From Mucilaginibacter gossypii (GTDB lineage Bacteria > Bacteroidota > Bacteroidia > Sphingobacteriales > Sphingobacteriaceae), in contig NZ_FNCG01000008.1 of the NCBI RefSeq assembly GCF_900100945.1, forward strand, positions 1 through 64,000: 64,000 bases of DNA. Direction: 5' to 3'. Under the pieces are notes generated by a model. It saw only the letters and a list, made by a program, of their open reading frames with translations, ran no database searches and had not been told where the DNA came from. Below, one piece after another: positions 43,880 through 51,706 of the stretch. How positions within the stretch are numbered: the first letter of the stretch is position 1; each line of letters begins with the position of its first letter. The position numbers were made by a program, and so were the translations under genes.

Positions 43880-45349
43880 TTATTTAGATGATGATTTGGT
43901 TTTGGTCTCCGGGATTACGGGCGATGGATTGGTATTTACCCATTTCTTCAACACATCATACGCCTGATATTCTTTATCAATTTTAATGAAAGTTTCCTTG
44001 CGCCGTTTTTCGAACCATTGAGATACCGTTCTGTTAACCTTATCATTATAGGCATACTCCTTAAGTTTAGGGAAATCCTGCTCTAAATTAGCTTTATGGG
44101 CATTTGTGGCCGATTTAAGCATCAATATTTTGTAGCTCTTTTTACCATCGGCGCCGGTAAACAGATCGGGTTTTGAAATGCTGCCGATTTTCATCGTATC
44201 GGTAATAAGCGCCACTTTAGGATCAAGTTTATCAGTAGGGATAAATGTTGAACGGCTTTGTACGTCTTCGGCATTGAGCATCATACCACCGTTGTATTTA
44301 GTGTCTTTATTGTCTGAGTAATAGGCTGCGGCGCTTGAAAAATCGACACCTACATTTTTGTCTTTTATAAGTAAGTTGTAAATACTATCGGCTTTTGCTT
44401 TCGCCCTATCCAAACTGGCCTGCGTAACAATGGGTGTAATGAGAATATGCCTTACGTGAACCTGTTCGCCGCGGCGCTCAATCACCTGTAAAAAGTGGAA
44501 CCCAAAATCCGTTTCAAACACCGGGGAAATTTCACCGGCTTTTAACTTGAAGGCGTTTGCGGTAAATTCCTTCACAAAAGTAGTACGGTCGGCAAAACCA
44601 AGGTCGCCTCCTTCGGGCGCAGAACCCGGATCCTGCGAATAAAGCCTGGCCAGTGTACCAAAGTCTTCGCCTTTTTTTACACGCTGCCTTAACTCTTCGG
44701 CCTTAGCTTTATAAAGGTCTTTTTCTTCTTTTGTTAACTTAGGCTGAAAAACAATCTCACCAACTTCAACTTCTTTATTAAATGAAGGCAAGCTGTCCTT
44801 AGGGATTCCATCGTAATATTTTTTAACATCCTGAGGGGTAACATTCAGCTTCTCGGTAATGTGCTGCTGCATTTTTTGAGCAACCATCTGCTCTTTCAGG
44901 TCGGGCCTGATCTCATCTTTGTACTGGATAACCGAACGGCCTAAAAATGCTTCCAGTTTTTCCTGCCCGCCCGCGCGCTGCGTCATTTCACGCATACGGC
45001 GGTCAACGTTGGCATCAACATCTTCTTCCTTTACTTCAATACTATCAATTGCGGCTTGCTGGGCAAGCAGTTTTTGGGTTAACAAAGTTTGTAAAATACG
45101 GGCTTTAACGGATGGATCAGGTTGGTTTCCCTGCACCAGGAAGTTAGCGTACGACAGTTCAATGTCTGATAGCAGTATCGGGCTGTTACCAACTACCGCT
45201 GCAATTTTATCAAGCGTTTTGCCGGATGTGGGGGCAATAACCGAATCGGCTTTAACCAGTTTTTTTGCTGCTGTATCTGATGCTACCTGTGCCTTTGCAA
45301 ATGTTATTGTTAAAATAAAACTTAGTACTAATACTCCTAACTTTCTCAT
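43880..45349 (-). CDS. SurA-like periplasmic peptidyl-prolyl isomerase
   Basis: A 489-aa protein with a signal peptide (ending FAKAQ). The N-terminal part (VVGNSPILLSDIELSYANFLVQG, about residues 52-74, in parts) is a SurA_N chaperone domain. Two parvulin domains follow: VGEIVFQPKLTKEEKDLYKAKA (about 195-300) with GGDLGFADR, and VRHILITPIV (about 305-400) with YNGGMMLN. It probably escorts outer-membrane proteins through the periplasm. It is the first gene of an operon with MoxR. Confidence 0.92.
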   Translation of the reverse strand: MRKLGVLVLSFILTITFAKAQVASDTAAKKLVKADSVIAPTSGKTLDKIAAVVGNSPILLSDIELSYANFLVQGNQPDPSVKARILQTLLTQKLLAQQAAIDSIEVKEEDVDANVDRRMREMTQRAGGQEKLEAFLGRSVIQYKDEIRPDLKEQMVAQKMQQHITEKLNVTPQDVKKYYDGIPKDSLPSFNKEVEVGEIVFQPKLTKEEKDLYKAKAEELRQRVKKGEDFGTLARLYSQDPGSAPEGGDLGFADRTTFVKEFTANAFKLKAGEISPVFETDFGFHFLQVIERRGEQVHVRHILITPIVTQASLDRAKAKADSIYNLLIKDKNVGVDFSSAAAYYSDNKDTKYNGGMMLNAEDVQSRSTFIPTDKLDPKVALITDTMKIGSISKPDLFTGADGKKSYKILMLKSATNAHKANLEQDFPKLKEYAYNDKVNRTVSQWFEKRRKETFIKIDKEYQAYDVLKKWVNTNPSPVIPETKTKSSSK

Positions 45350-45488
45350 GTAACGCTGTTATACTAAATAAAACGGGATAGTTAACCCGTTAAAAACTAC
45401 GAATTTCGGTAAAATTTATTAATTATAACCGAACAAATATTTTCTGCAAAACCAACCGGCTATAATTGTGCTAATATGCCTATAAAGC

Positions 45489-46121
45489 TTGAAACCGTTT
45501 AACTACTTTTGGTTAAAATTTGTTAAAGTGAAAGTTGAGAACCCCGCCGCGTTTCGTTTTTTGTTAGAGGATGAACTTTACCTGCTCAATGCAGATAAAC
45601 TGTTATATGATAAAATTACTGAATCCGAACTTCCTGCGGCAGTACCACTATCTCCTGTAACTGAAAATGCCAAACCGGCGCCGGTAACCATTGTTCCATC
45701 TTTAACTCCTGAACCTCAGGTAGTAATAAAAACGCCGGTTGATGAATTTAAGTATTTGGGTAAAAACTTAAAGAACTTTTTGGTGCTAACATGGTATAAA
45801 AATGCCGGGTTTATAATGGCCGAACATTTAACCGCCCTTGAAAACATCTTGAAGCGTAAAGAACTTAACCCCGACGACGTGGCGATATTCAATCTGGCAA
45901 ATTACAGTGAAACCAAATTCAGTCAGTTAAAAACATTTTTTAAACCAACCAAGGTACTTGTTTTGGGCGGGGATGCTCTGCCACAGGACATAAAGGTGCT
46001 TAAACCTAATAAACCGGTAACCTCAAACGGGATCACTGTGCTTTACAGTTATTCATTTGATGAAATGATGGATAATGTGGATTACAAAAAAACCTTTTGG
46101 GAGTTGGTTAAAACATTATAA
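45489..46121 (+). CDS. Hypothetical protein, possibly HolD-like
   Basis: A 210-aa protein. The N-terminus MKPFNYFWLKFVKVKVENPAAF leads to a proline-rich linker (LPAAVPLSPVTENAKPAPVT, residue about 50). The C-terminal half contains LVLTWYKNAGFIMAEHLTAL and VLVLGGDALPQDIKVLKPN, ending DYKKTFWELVKTL. The last part resembles the small DNA polymerase III psi subunit, which also ends in a short helix with KxxLW, but the match is weak. The start is TTG at 45489; no ATG is available in frame before residue 110. It is followed after 22 bases by rdgB, with which it may be co-transcribed. Confidence 0.65.
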   Translation: MKPFNYFWLKFVKVKVENPAAFRFLLEDELYLLNADKLLYDKITESELPAAVPLSPVTENAKPAPVTIVPSLTPEPQVVIKTPVDEFKYLGKNLKNFLVLTWYKNAGFIMAEHLTALENILKRKELNPDDVAIFNLANYSETKFSQLKTFFKPTKVLVLGGDALPQDIKVLKPNKPVTSNGITVLYSYSFDEMMDNVDYKKTFWELVKTL

Positions 46122-46143
46122 ATAAAACACGCCAATAAGATAT

Positions 46144-46728
46144 ATGCAGCAATTAGTTTTTGCTACCAATAACCGCCATAAGCTTGATGAGGTTTCGGCC
46201 AAGCTCAATGGCGCTATCCAATTACTAACCCTGAACGATATTGGTTGTCATGATGATATTGAGGAAACAGGTACAACTTTTAAAGCTAATGCTTCCATCA
46301 AAAGTCACCATGTGTATGCCGAATATAAGCTTAACTGCTTTGGCGATGACAGCGGGCTGGAAATTGACGCCCTGAACGGAGAGCCGGGCGTATACTCGGC
46401 CAGGTATGCTGGCGCCCATGGCAATCATGCAGCAAACATCAGTAAAGTGCTCGATAATTTGAAAGGCGAAACTAACCGTAAAGCTCGCTTTCGCACGGTA
46501 ATTTCATTGATATGGAACGGCGAGGAGTATTTTTTTGAAGGCACTGTTGAAGGTAGCATCCGGCAGGAGTTAAGCGGGAGCGGCGGTTTTGGTTACGACC
46601 CCATTTTTGAGCCCGAAGGATACGACATTACCTTTGCCGAGATGAGCATGGAAGAAAAAAATGCCATCAGTCACCGGGCAAAAGCTATGGAACGCTTGAT
46701 CGCTTTTTTAAATAAAGCCGGTGAATGA
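46144..46728 (+). CDS. rdgB: Non-canonical purine NTP pyrophosphatase (RdgB/HAM1)
   Basis: A 194-aa enzyme that hydrolyses ITP, dITP and XTP to monophosphates, keeping them out of nucleic acids. Family motifs: FATNNRHKLDEVSAKL (residues 5-20), ETGTTFKANASIKS, FGDDSGLEIDALNGEPGVYSARYAG (in parts, about 66-90), and GSGGFGYDPIFEPEGYDITFAEMSMEEKNAISHRAKAM (in parts, about 140-180). Length and order fit. It is cytoplasmic. Confidence 0.95.
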   Translation: MQQLVFATNNRHKLDEVSAKLNGAIQLLTLNDIGCHDDIEETGTTFKANASIKSHHVYAEYKLNCFGDDSGLEIDALNGEPGVYSARYAGAHGNHAANISKVLDNLKGETNRKARFRTVISLIWNGEEYFFEGTVEGSIRQELSGSGGFGYDPIFEPEGYDITFAEMSMEEKNAISHRAKAMERLIAFLNKAGE

Positions 46729-46905
46729 CCGCTTTAAAGCATCAGCCTCAATTTTAAGCTTAGCACTTTACCATACGGAAGTTTACCGGTTGTGAGGGTT
46801 TTTTTCTGTTTGGTAAAACGTTAAACTAAGCTTATTCGATATTCGTGGCATAAACGAAACCTTGCCGGCATATCCCCCGTAAAATAGAGCTATAAGGAAT
46901 AACCT

Positions 46906-47073
46906 ATGAACATTATTAAGCAAATCGGTAAAATTTTATCGGAAAGGGATACTAACCCTAAGTTTATTAATAGCCTTAAAAAAGTGCGGGAAGCCGACCA
47001 GATTGCCGAATCAATCAGTAAAAGGCTAATTGAATTAGAAAAACGCGCCCGCCAGCAAGCGGTGAATTTATAA
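46906..47073 (+). CDS. Small helical protein of 55 aa, unknown
   Basis: A short frame preceded by AAGGAAT 8 bases before the ATG, a better ribosome-binding site than most here. The product, MNIIKQIGKILSERDTNPK through RARQQAVNL, is charged and helix-forming with a heptad-like middle (LKKVREADQIAESISKRLIEL, in parts). No membrane segment. It is not recognised. It lies between rdgB and a lipoprotein gene; the flanking 46755-46834 inverted TAAGCTTAG pair may be part of its upstream control. Confidence 0.6.
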   Translation: MNIIKQIGKILSERDTNPKFINSLKKVREADQIAESISKRLIELEKRARQQAVNL

Positions 47074-47123
47074 TTACATACTTTGGCAGGATTTATGCTA
47101 TTTATGCATAAAAATATACTGTC

Positions 47124-47606
47124 ATGAAAAAGTTAATTCAGACCTCAATCGCAATCTTTTCACTTGTTTTGGTCATTTCGGCCTGCTCGTCAACCAAAAG
47201 CACAACTACGTCTAATGTATCGCGCGGTAAATTTGTTGGTACCTGGACCTGCAATAATGTAAGTTATGACGGCCTTGTACAAAATGCAGTACAGAGCGTA
47301 TTTGATCAGGCTCCACCCGAAGCCTTTGTTGGCAGCACATGGAAGCTCACCAACAGCGGTAATGGTATCTACACTTTAACCAACGGAACATCGCAAACCA
47401 TTTTCTGGTCGGTTTATAACGGTGGTACAACCGGTACCCAATTCCAGTTCAAAAAACTTTATGAAGGGGATAAAGCCAAAAACGTATCAGAAGGATATCG
47501 TTTGGATATTGCCAGTAACGATGGCTCAACCATGACCCTGAAATCGCCCGTTACTGTAGGCAACAGTACCGGATATATAGTTTATTCGTTTACTAAAAAC
47601 CCTTAA
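47124..47606 (+). CDS. Lipoprotein of unknown function
   Basis: A 160-aa protein with a lipoprotein signal; the lipobox is VISACSS (Cys near residue 21). The mature part reads RGKFVGTWTCNNVSYDG early and YIVYSFTKNP at the end, consistent with a small beta-barrel or lipocalin-like fold (GTW-x-C motif). No enzyme motif seen. Single gene; an iterated-phrase inverted repeat follows. Confidence 0.8.
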   Translation: MKKLIQTSIAIFSLVLVISACSSTKSTTTSNVSRGKFVGTWTCNNVSYDGLVQNAVQSVFDQAPPEAFVGSTWKLTNSGNGIYTLTNGTSQTIFWSVYNGGTTGTQFQFKKLYEGDKAKNVSEGYRLDIASNDGSTMTLKSPVTVGNSTGYIVYSFTKNP

Positions 47607-47610
47607 TTGA

Positions 47611-47757
47611 GGATAAATGTAAAAGGCGAAAGGTTAAAGGTTTCCTTTCCAGCTGATAAAACGAAAAAGGCGAAGTTCGGAATATCTCAAACTTCGCCTT
47701 TTTCATTTTCAGCGCGAGGCCAAACCTTTCACCTTTTACCTTTATCCTTTCACCTTC
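47611..47757. repeat. Nested inverted repeat with inner terminator
   Basis: Imperfect outer arms (about 47611-47645 and 47721-47757) are made of GGATAAAGG, GTAAAAGG and GAAAGG type phrases. The inner hairpin has perfect 14-bp arms, AAAAAGGCGAAGTT (47664-47677) and its complement (47690-47703), with a T-run. It lies between convergent genes, the same layout as at 42785-42913. Confidence 0.7.
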
Positions 47758-48891
47758 TTACTCGGCTGGTGCAAATTTTAAGCATACCGGGTTGCCAATA
47801 TCAACTCTGATACCTGTTTGGGCAAGTTTGCCGGTGTTTTGATCTATTTTGAATACCCACATGTTATCGCTGTTCTGGTTAGCTACTATCAGGAAATTAC
47901 CTGTTGGGTCGATAGCAAAATCGCGTGGGTTTTTGCCATAGGTGGACTGGCGCGCTACAAAAGTAAGCAAACCTGTTTCCTGGTTAACAGCATAAATATT
48001 GATCTCGTTGGTTTCCAAACGGTTTGAAGCATACAGAAAACGGCCATCGGGCGACAGGTGGATAGCTGCACCTGCAGTTTGGCCGGTAAAGCCATCTGGC
48101 AGCATGGTAATGGATTGTTTTTGTTTTAGCTTACCATTATTGTAATCAAACGCAATTACGTTCGATCCCATTTCGGTTACCAGGTAAACAGTCTTTTTAT
48201 CGGCCGAAAATTCCAGGTGCCTTGGGCCTTCTCCTGCGGTAACACTTACAAAGGCTGGTGTAGCGGGTACAATACGGGGCTCTTTTGAAGGACGGTAGCG
48301 GTAAACATTTATTTTATCGGTGCCAAGGTCATTATACAATACATATTTTTCATCGGGTGTAAGGACCGCCATATGCGCGTGAGCAGATTCCTGCCTTTCC
48401 TTGTTTATGCTATGGCCATCATCATGTACCGTTTGAATTCCGTTAGCTATAGAACCATCTTTATTTAAAGGCATTACCGCAACGTTGCCGCTTGAGTAGT
48501 TAGCTATGATCAGGTTCTTTTGTGCTTTATCAACAGAGATGTGACATGGATCGGCGCCCAGTGTTGATTGCTTGTTGATAAAAGTCATTTTGCCTGTTTT
48601 GGGCTCAAATGAAAATGCGCTCACCTCGCCTTTAGGCAGTTCGTTAACCGCGTAAATAAATTTATTATTGGCGCTTAACGTTAAATACGACGGATTATTT
48701 ACGCCATCAATTTCACTGAGATAAGCCAGTTTGCCGGTTTCGGCATAAAAACGGTATACCACAATACCTTTACTTTTGCCGGTGGTATAAGTACCAACCA
48801 CCAGGTCGAAAGTTTTAGGCCCTGTTTTTTTATTTTGTGCAAATGTTAGCGCCGGTGAAAGCATAGCTATGATCAAAAGAAATTTCTTCAT
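47758..48891 (-). CDS. Lactonase-family seven-bladed beta-propeller (exported)
   Basis: A 377-aa protein with a signal peptide (ending TFAQ). Repeats of the PF10282 family run through it: LVVGTYTTGKSKGIVVYRF, NNKFIYAVNEL, GADPCHISVDKAQKNLIIANYSSGNVAVMPL (in parts), GPRHLEFSADKKTVYLVTE, and NPRDFAIDPTGNFLIVANQNSDNMWVF (in parts). The family includes 6-phosphogluconolactonase, but an exported copy cannot be the pentose phosphate enzyme; it may hydrolyse a sugar lactone outside the cytoplasm. A candidate user is the product of a periplasmic sugar dehydrogenase like that at 5108. Confidence 0.88.
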   Translation of the reverse strand: MKKFLLIIAMLSPALTFAQNKKTGPKTFDLVVGTYTTGKSKGIVVYRFYAETGKLAYLSEIDGVNNPSYLTLSANNKFIYAVNELPKGEVSAFSFEPKTGKMTFINKQSTLGADPCHISVDKAQKNLIIANYSSGNVAVMPLNKDGSIANGIQTVHDDGHSINKERQESAHAHMAVLTPDEKYVLYNDLGTDKINVYRYRPSKEPRIVPATPAFVSVTAGEGPRHLEFSADKKTVYLVTEMGSNVIAFDYNNGKLKQKQSITMLPDGFTGQTAGAAIHLSPDGRFLYASNRLETNEINIYAVNQETGLLTFVARQSTYGKNPRDFAIDPTGNFLIVANQNSDNMWVFKIDQNTGKLAQTGIRVDIGNPVCLKFAPAE

Positions 48892-49021
48892 GGGTGATTA
48901 TATAAGGTCTATTTAATTAATTCACAAATAGCAAAAATACTGACAATCATATAGCTTTAAGCTTTATGTATTCAGCTTAGCCTTACAATTATTGCTGTGC
49001 AAGATAACAAAATAGACAAAA

Positions 49022-49051
49022 AAAATGCCCCGCTGTTTAACGGGGCGTTTT
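49022..49051 (-). terminator. Terminator of the pseudouridine synthase gene
   Basis: GCCCCG (49027-49032) pairs with CGGGGC (49041-49046) across an 8-base loop, and the A/T flanks extend the stem. On the minus strand a T-run follows. It lies next to the stop at 49053. Confidence 0.8.
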
Positions 49052-49052
49052 A

Positions 49053-50474
49053 TTATTTCATCAGGTGTTTTAACTGGATCACCTCTTTTTCATCAAGGTA
49101 ACGCCAGCGGCCACGCGGAAGATCCTTTTTGGTAAGGTTTGCATAAACCACCCTGTCCAGTTTTACCACTTCGTAGCCCAGGTGCTCAAACATACGGCGC
49201 ACAATACGGTTTTTGCCGCTGTGGATCTGGATCCCAACTTCACGTTTTGATCCACCGGCTACATATGATACCGCGTCGGGCTTAATTACGCCATCTTCCA
49301 GCTCAAGGCCGAAAGTTAATTTATTCAGGTCGCCCTGGGTTAAGCTTTTGCTCAGTTCAACCTGGTATAATTTAGTAATGCTGTTACGCGGGTGCGATAG
49401 CTTATCGGCCAAATCACCATCGTTGGTCATTAATAATAAACCGGTGGTGTTACGGTCAAGACGGCCAACGGGGTAAATACGCTCGCGGCTTGCCTTTTCA
49501 ACCAGGTGCATTACGGTACGGCGCTCCTGCGGATCATCTGTAGTTGTGATATAATCCTTTGGCTTATTTAACAATACATAAACCATTTTCTCGCGTTTCA
49601 GCGTTTCGCCGTTATATTTAATAGTATCCTTAAACGGATCAACTTTGGTACCTAATTCTGTTACCACTTCGCCGTTTACAGAAACTACGCCCGCGGTAAT
49701 CAGTTCATCGGCCTTACGGCGTGAACAAATACCCGCGTTTGATATGTAACGGTTCAGGCGGATCAGCCCATCGTCTTCTGATTTTTTAGCTGGAGAATTT
49801 TTACGCCCGCGCATGGTTTTAGGGGCATCCTGTTGGTTTTCCCTGTCATGCGGTCTATGTGCCGGTCTTTCGCCAAATGGTGATTTCTCTTTAAAACCGC
49901 CTTCGCGTTTTTTGAAGCCGCCCTCGGTTCCTCTTGGTGCAAATTTACGTTCGCCCCCTGCATCACCGCCAAAGCTTCTTTTAGGCTTGCCCTCAAAGCT
50001 GGCTGATGAACGGGTACGTGGAGATGAGTAAGGTTTCTTTTCGCCTTGTGATTCGCCGCCAAAGCTTCTTTTCGGCCTGTCGTTATCGCCGGTTGTTGGC
50101 CTGCCGCTGTAAGGTTTACGCGGGCCGCCACTAAATGACTTCCTTTCGCCTGCGCTGTCGCCGCCAAAATTTCTTTTTGGCCTGTCGTCGCTGTCGGAAG
50201 CAGGCCTGCCAGAGTAAGGCCTTGGCTTAGCGCCTGATCTTTTAGCGCCAGATGATTCCCCGCCCCTAAAATTGCTTTTGGGCTTATCGTCACTGAACCT
50301 GTTGCTTTGGAATGTTTTTTCCGGTCTGGAAAGTATTTTTTTCTCTCCGTTTGGAGTAGCTTTACCTTTTGGGGTTGATGCTGATTTTTTTGGTCGGTCG
50401 TCGGATCTTGAACTCCTTGATGACGACTTTCCGGGTTTGTCGTCGCGACTACCTGCTGGTCTCTTAAATACCAT
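49053..50474 (-). CDS. RluB/RsuA-type pseudouridine synthase with long basic repetitive N-terminus
   Basis: A 473-aa protein. Residues about 235-465 are a complete rRNA pseudouridine synthase: an S4 RNA-binding domain (RLNRYISNAGICSRRKADELI), then the catalytic core with VGRLDRNTTGLLLMTNDGDLA, where the Asp of GRLD is the catalytic residue, and the RMFEHLGYEVVKLDRV stretch. The first 230 residues are low-complexity, rich in Lys, Arg, Gly, Ser and Pro, with several copies of DRPKRSFGG(D/E)-like units. Such disordered basic tails may hold the enzyme on rRNA. The expected site is 23S U2605-type, inferred from the RluB resemblance. A TAACTTTG -7 box is 35 bases upstream. Confidence 0.88.
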   Translation of the reverse strand: MVFKRPAGSRDDKPGKSSSRSSRSDDRPKKSASTPKGKATPNGEKKILSRPEKTFQSNRFSDDKPKSNFRGGESSGAKRSGAKPRPYSGRPASDSDDRPKRNFGGDSAGERKSFSGGPRKPYSGRPTTGDNDRPKRSFGGESQGEKKPYSSPRTRSSASFEGKPKRSFGGDAGGERKFAPRGTEGGFKKREGGFKEKSPFGERPAHRPHDRENQQDAPKTMRGRKNSPAKKSEDDGLIRLNRYISNAGICSRRKADELITAGVVSVNGEVVTELGTKVDPFKDTIKYNGETLKREKMVYVLLNKPKDYITTTDDPQERRTVMHLVEKASRERIYPVGRLDRNTTGLLLMTNDGDLADKLSHPRNSITKLYQVELSKSLTQGDLNKLTFGLELEDGVIKPDAVSYVAGGSKREVGIQIHSGKNRIVRRMFEHLGYEVVKLDRVVYANLTKKDLPRGRWRYLDEKEVIQLKHLMK

Positions 50475-50508
50475 AATTTTTTGTTTAGCGCTTTCGCAGC
50501 GTGAGGGT

Positions 50509-50516
50509 CAAAGTTA
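50509..50516 (-). promoter_or_regulatory. -7 promoter box of the pseudouridine synthase gene
   Basis: TAACTTTG on the minus strand fits TAnnTTTG, 35 bases before the ATG at 50474. No good -33 element at the usual spacing. Confidence 0.4.
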
Positions 50517-50645
50517 CGCTTTTTTGCCAATTTTTATCTAAAAAGATCAAAAAAATATCCTCTTGCAAAATCGCCGTTTAAACGGTTTTAAACACCGTTT
50601 TTGAACCAAAAACCAACTCTAAAAAAGTTAGCAAAACGGTAAGTA

Positions 50646-50677
50646 TTTGATTATGTGATCTGTATAACCTACCTTTG
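50646..50677 (+). promoter_or_regulatory. Complete Bacteroidota promoter of the lytic transglycosylase gene
   Basis: TTTG (50646-50649), a 20-base spacer, then TACCTTTG (50670-50677). Both elements and the spacing match the primary sigma factor consensus of the phylum. The expected start site is about 50683, giving a leader of about 38 bases. Confidence 0.7.
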
Positions 50678-50720
50678 CAGCACATTCTACCAAATGTATA
50701 GTTAAATGATAGGAAAAGAA

Positions 50721-51491
50721 ATGATTAAAAAACACTTACTTACGTGCTCCGTAACACTGGTGCTGGTTCTCATTTCAGAGCTTAATATTTTCGGTACAAC
50801 GATCATCGAAAAGGCTGCAAAAGTGGCAACTTTAAGCACCCGAACCTCAGATTTTATTTTTCTCAAAAGCTCAAAGGCAGTTGCTTACAACTTTGCCAAT
50901 GAGGCTTTACCAGTTAATGACGCAAGGGTTACGCGTAAACTCAACAAATCGCTCAGGCAGCATGACTTTAAAAGTGTGCAGAGCAATGTATTGCACAGGA
51001 AAGCCGAGCTATGGTTTCCGATCATCGAGCCCATTTTAAAGTTTTACGGTATCCCGGAAGATTTTAAGTACATCCCTTTGGTTGAGTCGGGCCTAAAATC
51101 GGGCACATCACCAAAAGGAGCGTCGGGTTTTTGGCAATTTATGCCGGGTACTGCACGTACCTACGGACTTAGAGTAGGCCATGGTGTTGATGAGCGGAAA
51201 AACCTTCGCAAATCAACTATTGCAGCCTGCAAGTATATCAAAGAACTATACGATGAATTTAACAGCTGGACACTGGCGGCTGCCGCTTACAACAATGGCT
51301 CGATCAAATTAGCGCGCGCCATTAACAGGCAAAATGAAGATAACTACTTCCGCATGAAGCTGAACCGCGAAACCGGTTCATATGTTTACAAGCTAATTGC
51401 CATGAAAGCTATTATCGAGCAGCCAAAAGAGCACGGGTATGATAATTATTTTTATATCCCGCCTGCATCACAGTTGTTAGCGATTAATTAA
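50721..51491 (+). CDS. Lytic murein transglycosylase (SLT/MltD-like catalytic domain)
   Basis: A 256-aa enzyme. A membrane or signal helix (MIKKHLLTCSVTLVLVLISEL) precedes a soluble SLT domain: FKYIPLVESGLKSGTSPKGASGFWQFMPGTARTYGL (in parts, about residues 115-150), with the catalytic Glu in VESG, and AAAAYNNGSIKLARAI near 195. It cleaves peptidoglycan glycan strands in the periplasm. There is no LysM domain, unlike MltD. A frame to 50706 exists, but AGGAAAAG 5 bases before the ATG at 50721 favours the later start. Confidence 0.9.
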   Translation: MIKKHLLTCSVTLVLVLISELNIFGTTIIEKAAKVATLSTRTSDFIFLKSSKAVAYNFANEALPVNDARVTRKLNKSLRQHDFKSVQSNVLHRKAELWFPIIEPILKFYGIPEDFKYIPLVESGLKSGTSPKGASGFWQFMPGTARTYGLRVGHGVDERKNLRKSTIAACKYIKELYDEFNSWTLAAAAYNNGSIKLARAINRQNEDNYFRMKLNRETGSYVYKLIAMKAIIEQPKEHGYDNYFYIPPASQLLAIN

Positions 51492-51545
51492 TGACAGGTA
51501 ATCATACTGTAAATTAATTAAAAGATTACATTACGGAGCACTTTG

Positions 51546-51581
51546 AGGCCGGTCATCCACAGTGGATGATCGGCCTTTTTT
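51546..51581 (+). terminator. Terminator upstream of uvrA
   Basis: Arms 51546-51559 and 51563-51576 (AGGCCGGTCATCCA and its near-complement, one G-U) with a 3-base loop, then a T-run. It ends the lytic transglycosylase transcript and leaves uvrA on its own promoter. Confidence 0.85.
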
Positions 51582-51584
51582 GCT

Positions 51585-51592
51585 TATATTTG
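51585..51592 (+). promoter_or_regulatory. Likely -7 promoter box of uvrA
   Basis: TATATTTG just after the preceding terminator fits TAnnTTTG and would give a leader of about 110 bases. No clear -33 partner. No SOS-like box was recognised. Confidence 0.4.
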
Positions 51593-51706
51593 TAGCAAAC
51601 TGTTGATGGTTTAAGCCAAAAATTTTAGGAAAGCAGCGTTTTGTAAAAAACTGGTAACTATAATAATTAGCTTCAAACAATGTCAATAAATCCATATTAA
51701 TAAAGT

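Noticed and set aside
44919-45353. 144-codon frame opposite the SurA-like gene
   Set aside because: Antisense shadow with Ser/Thr-rich composition.
49981-50290. Direct repeats as a CRISPR-like array
   Set aside because: They encode the repeated basic units of the pseudouridine synthase extension and are irregular.
49763-50530. 255-codon frame overlapping the pseudouridine synthase N-terminus in another frame
   Set aside because: The low-complexity repeats keep this frame open; no start signal or homology, and the other frame continues into the enzyme.
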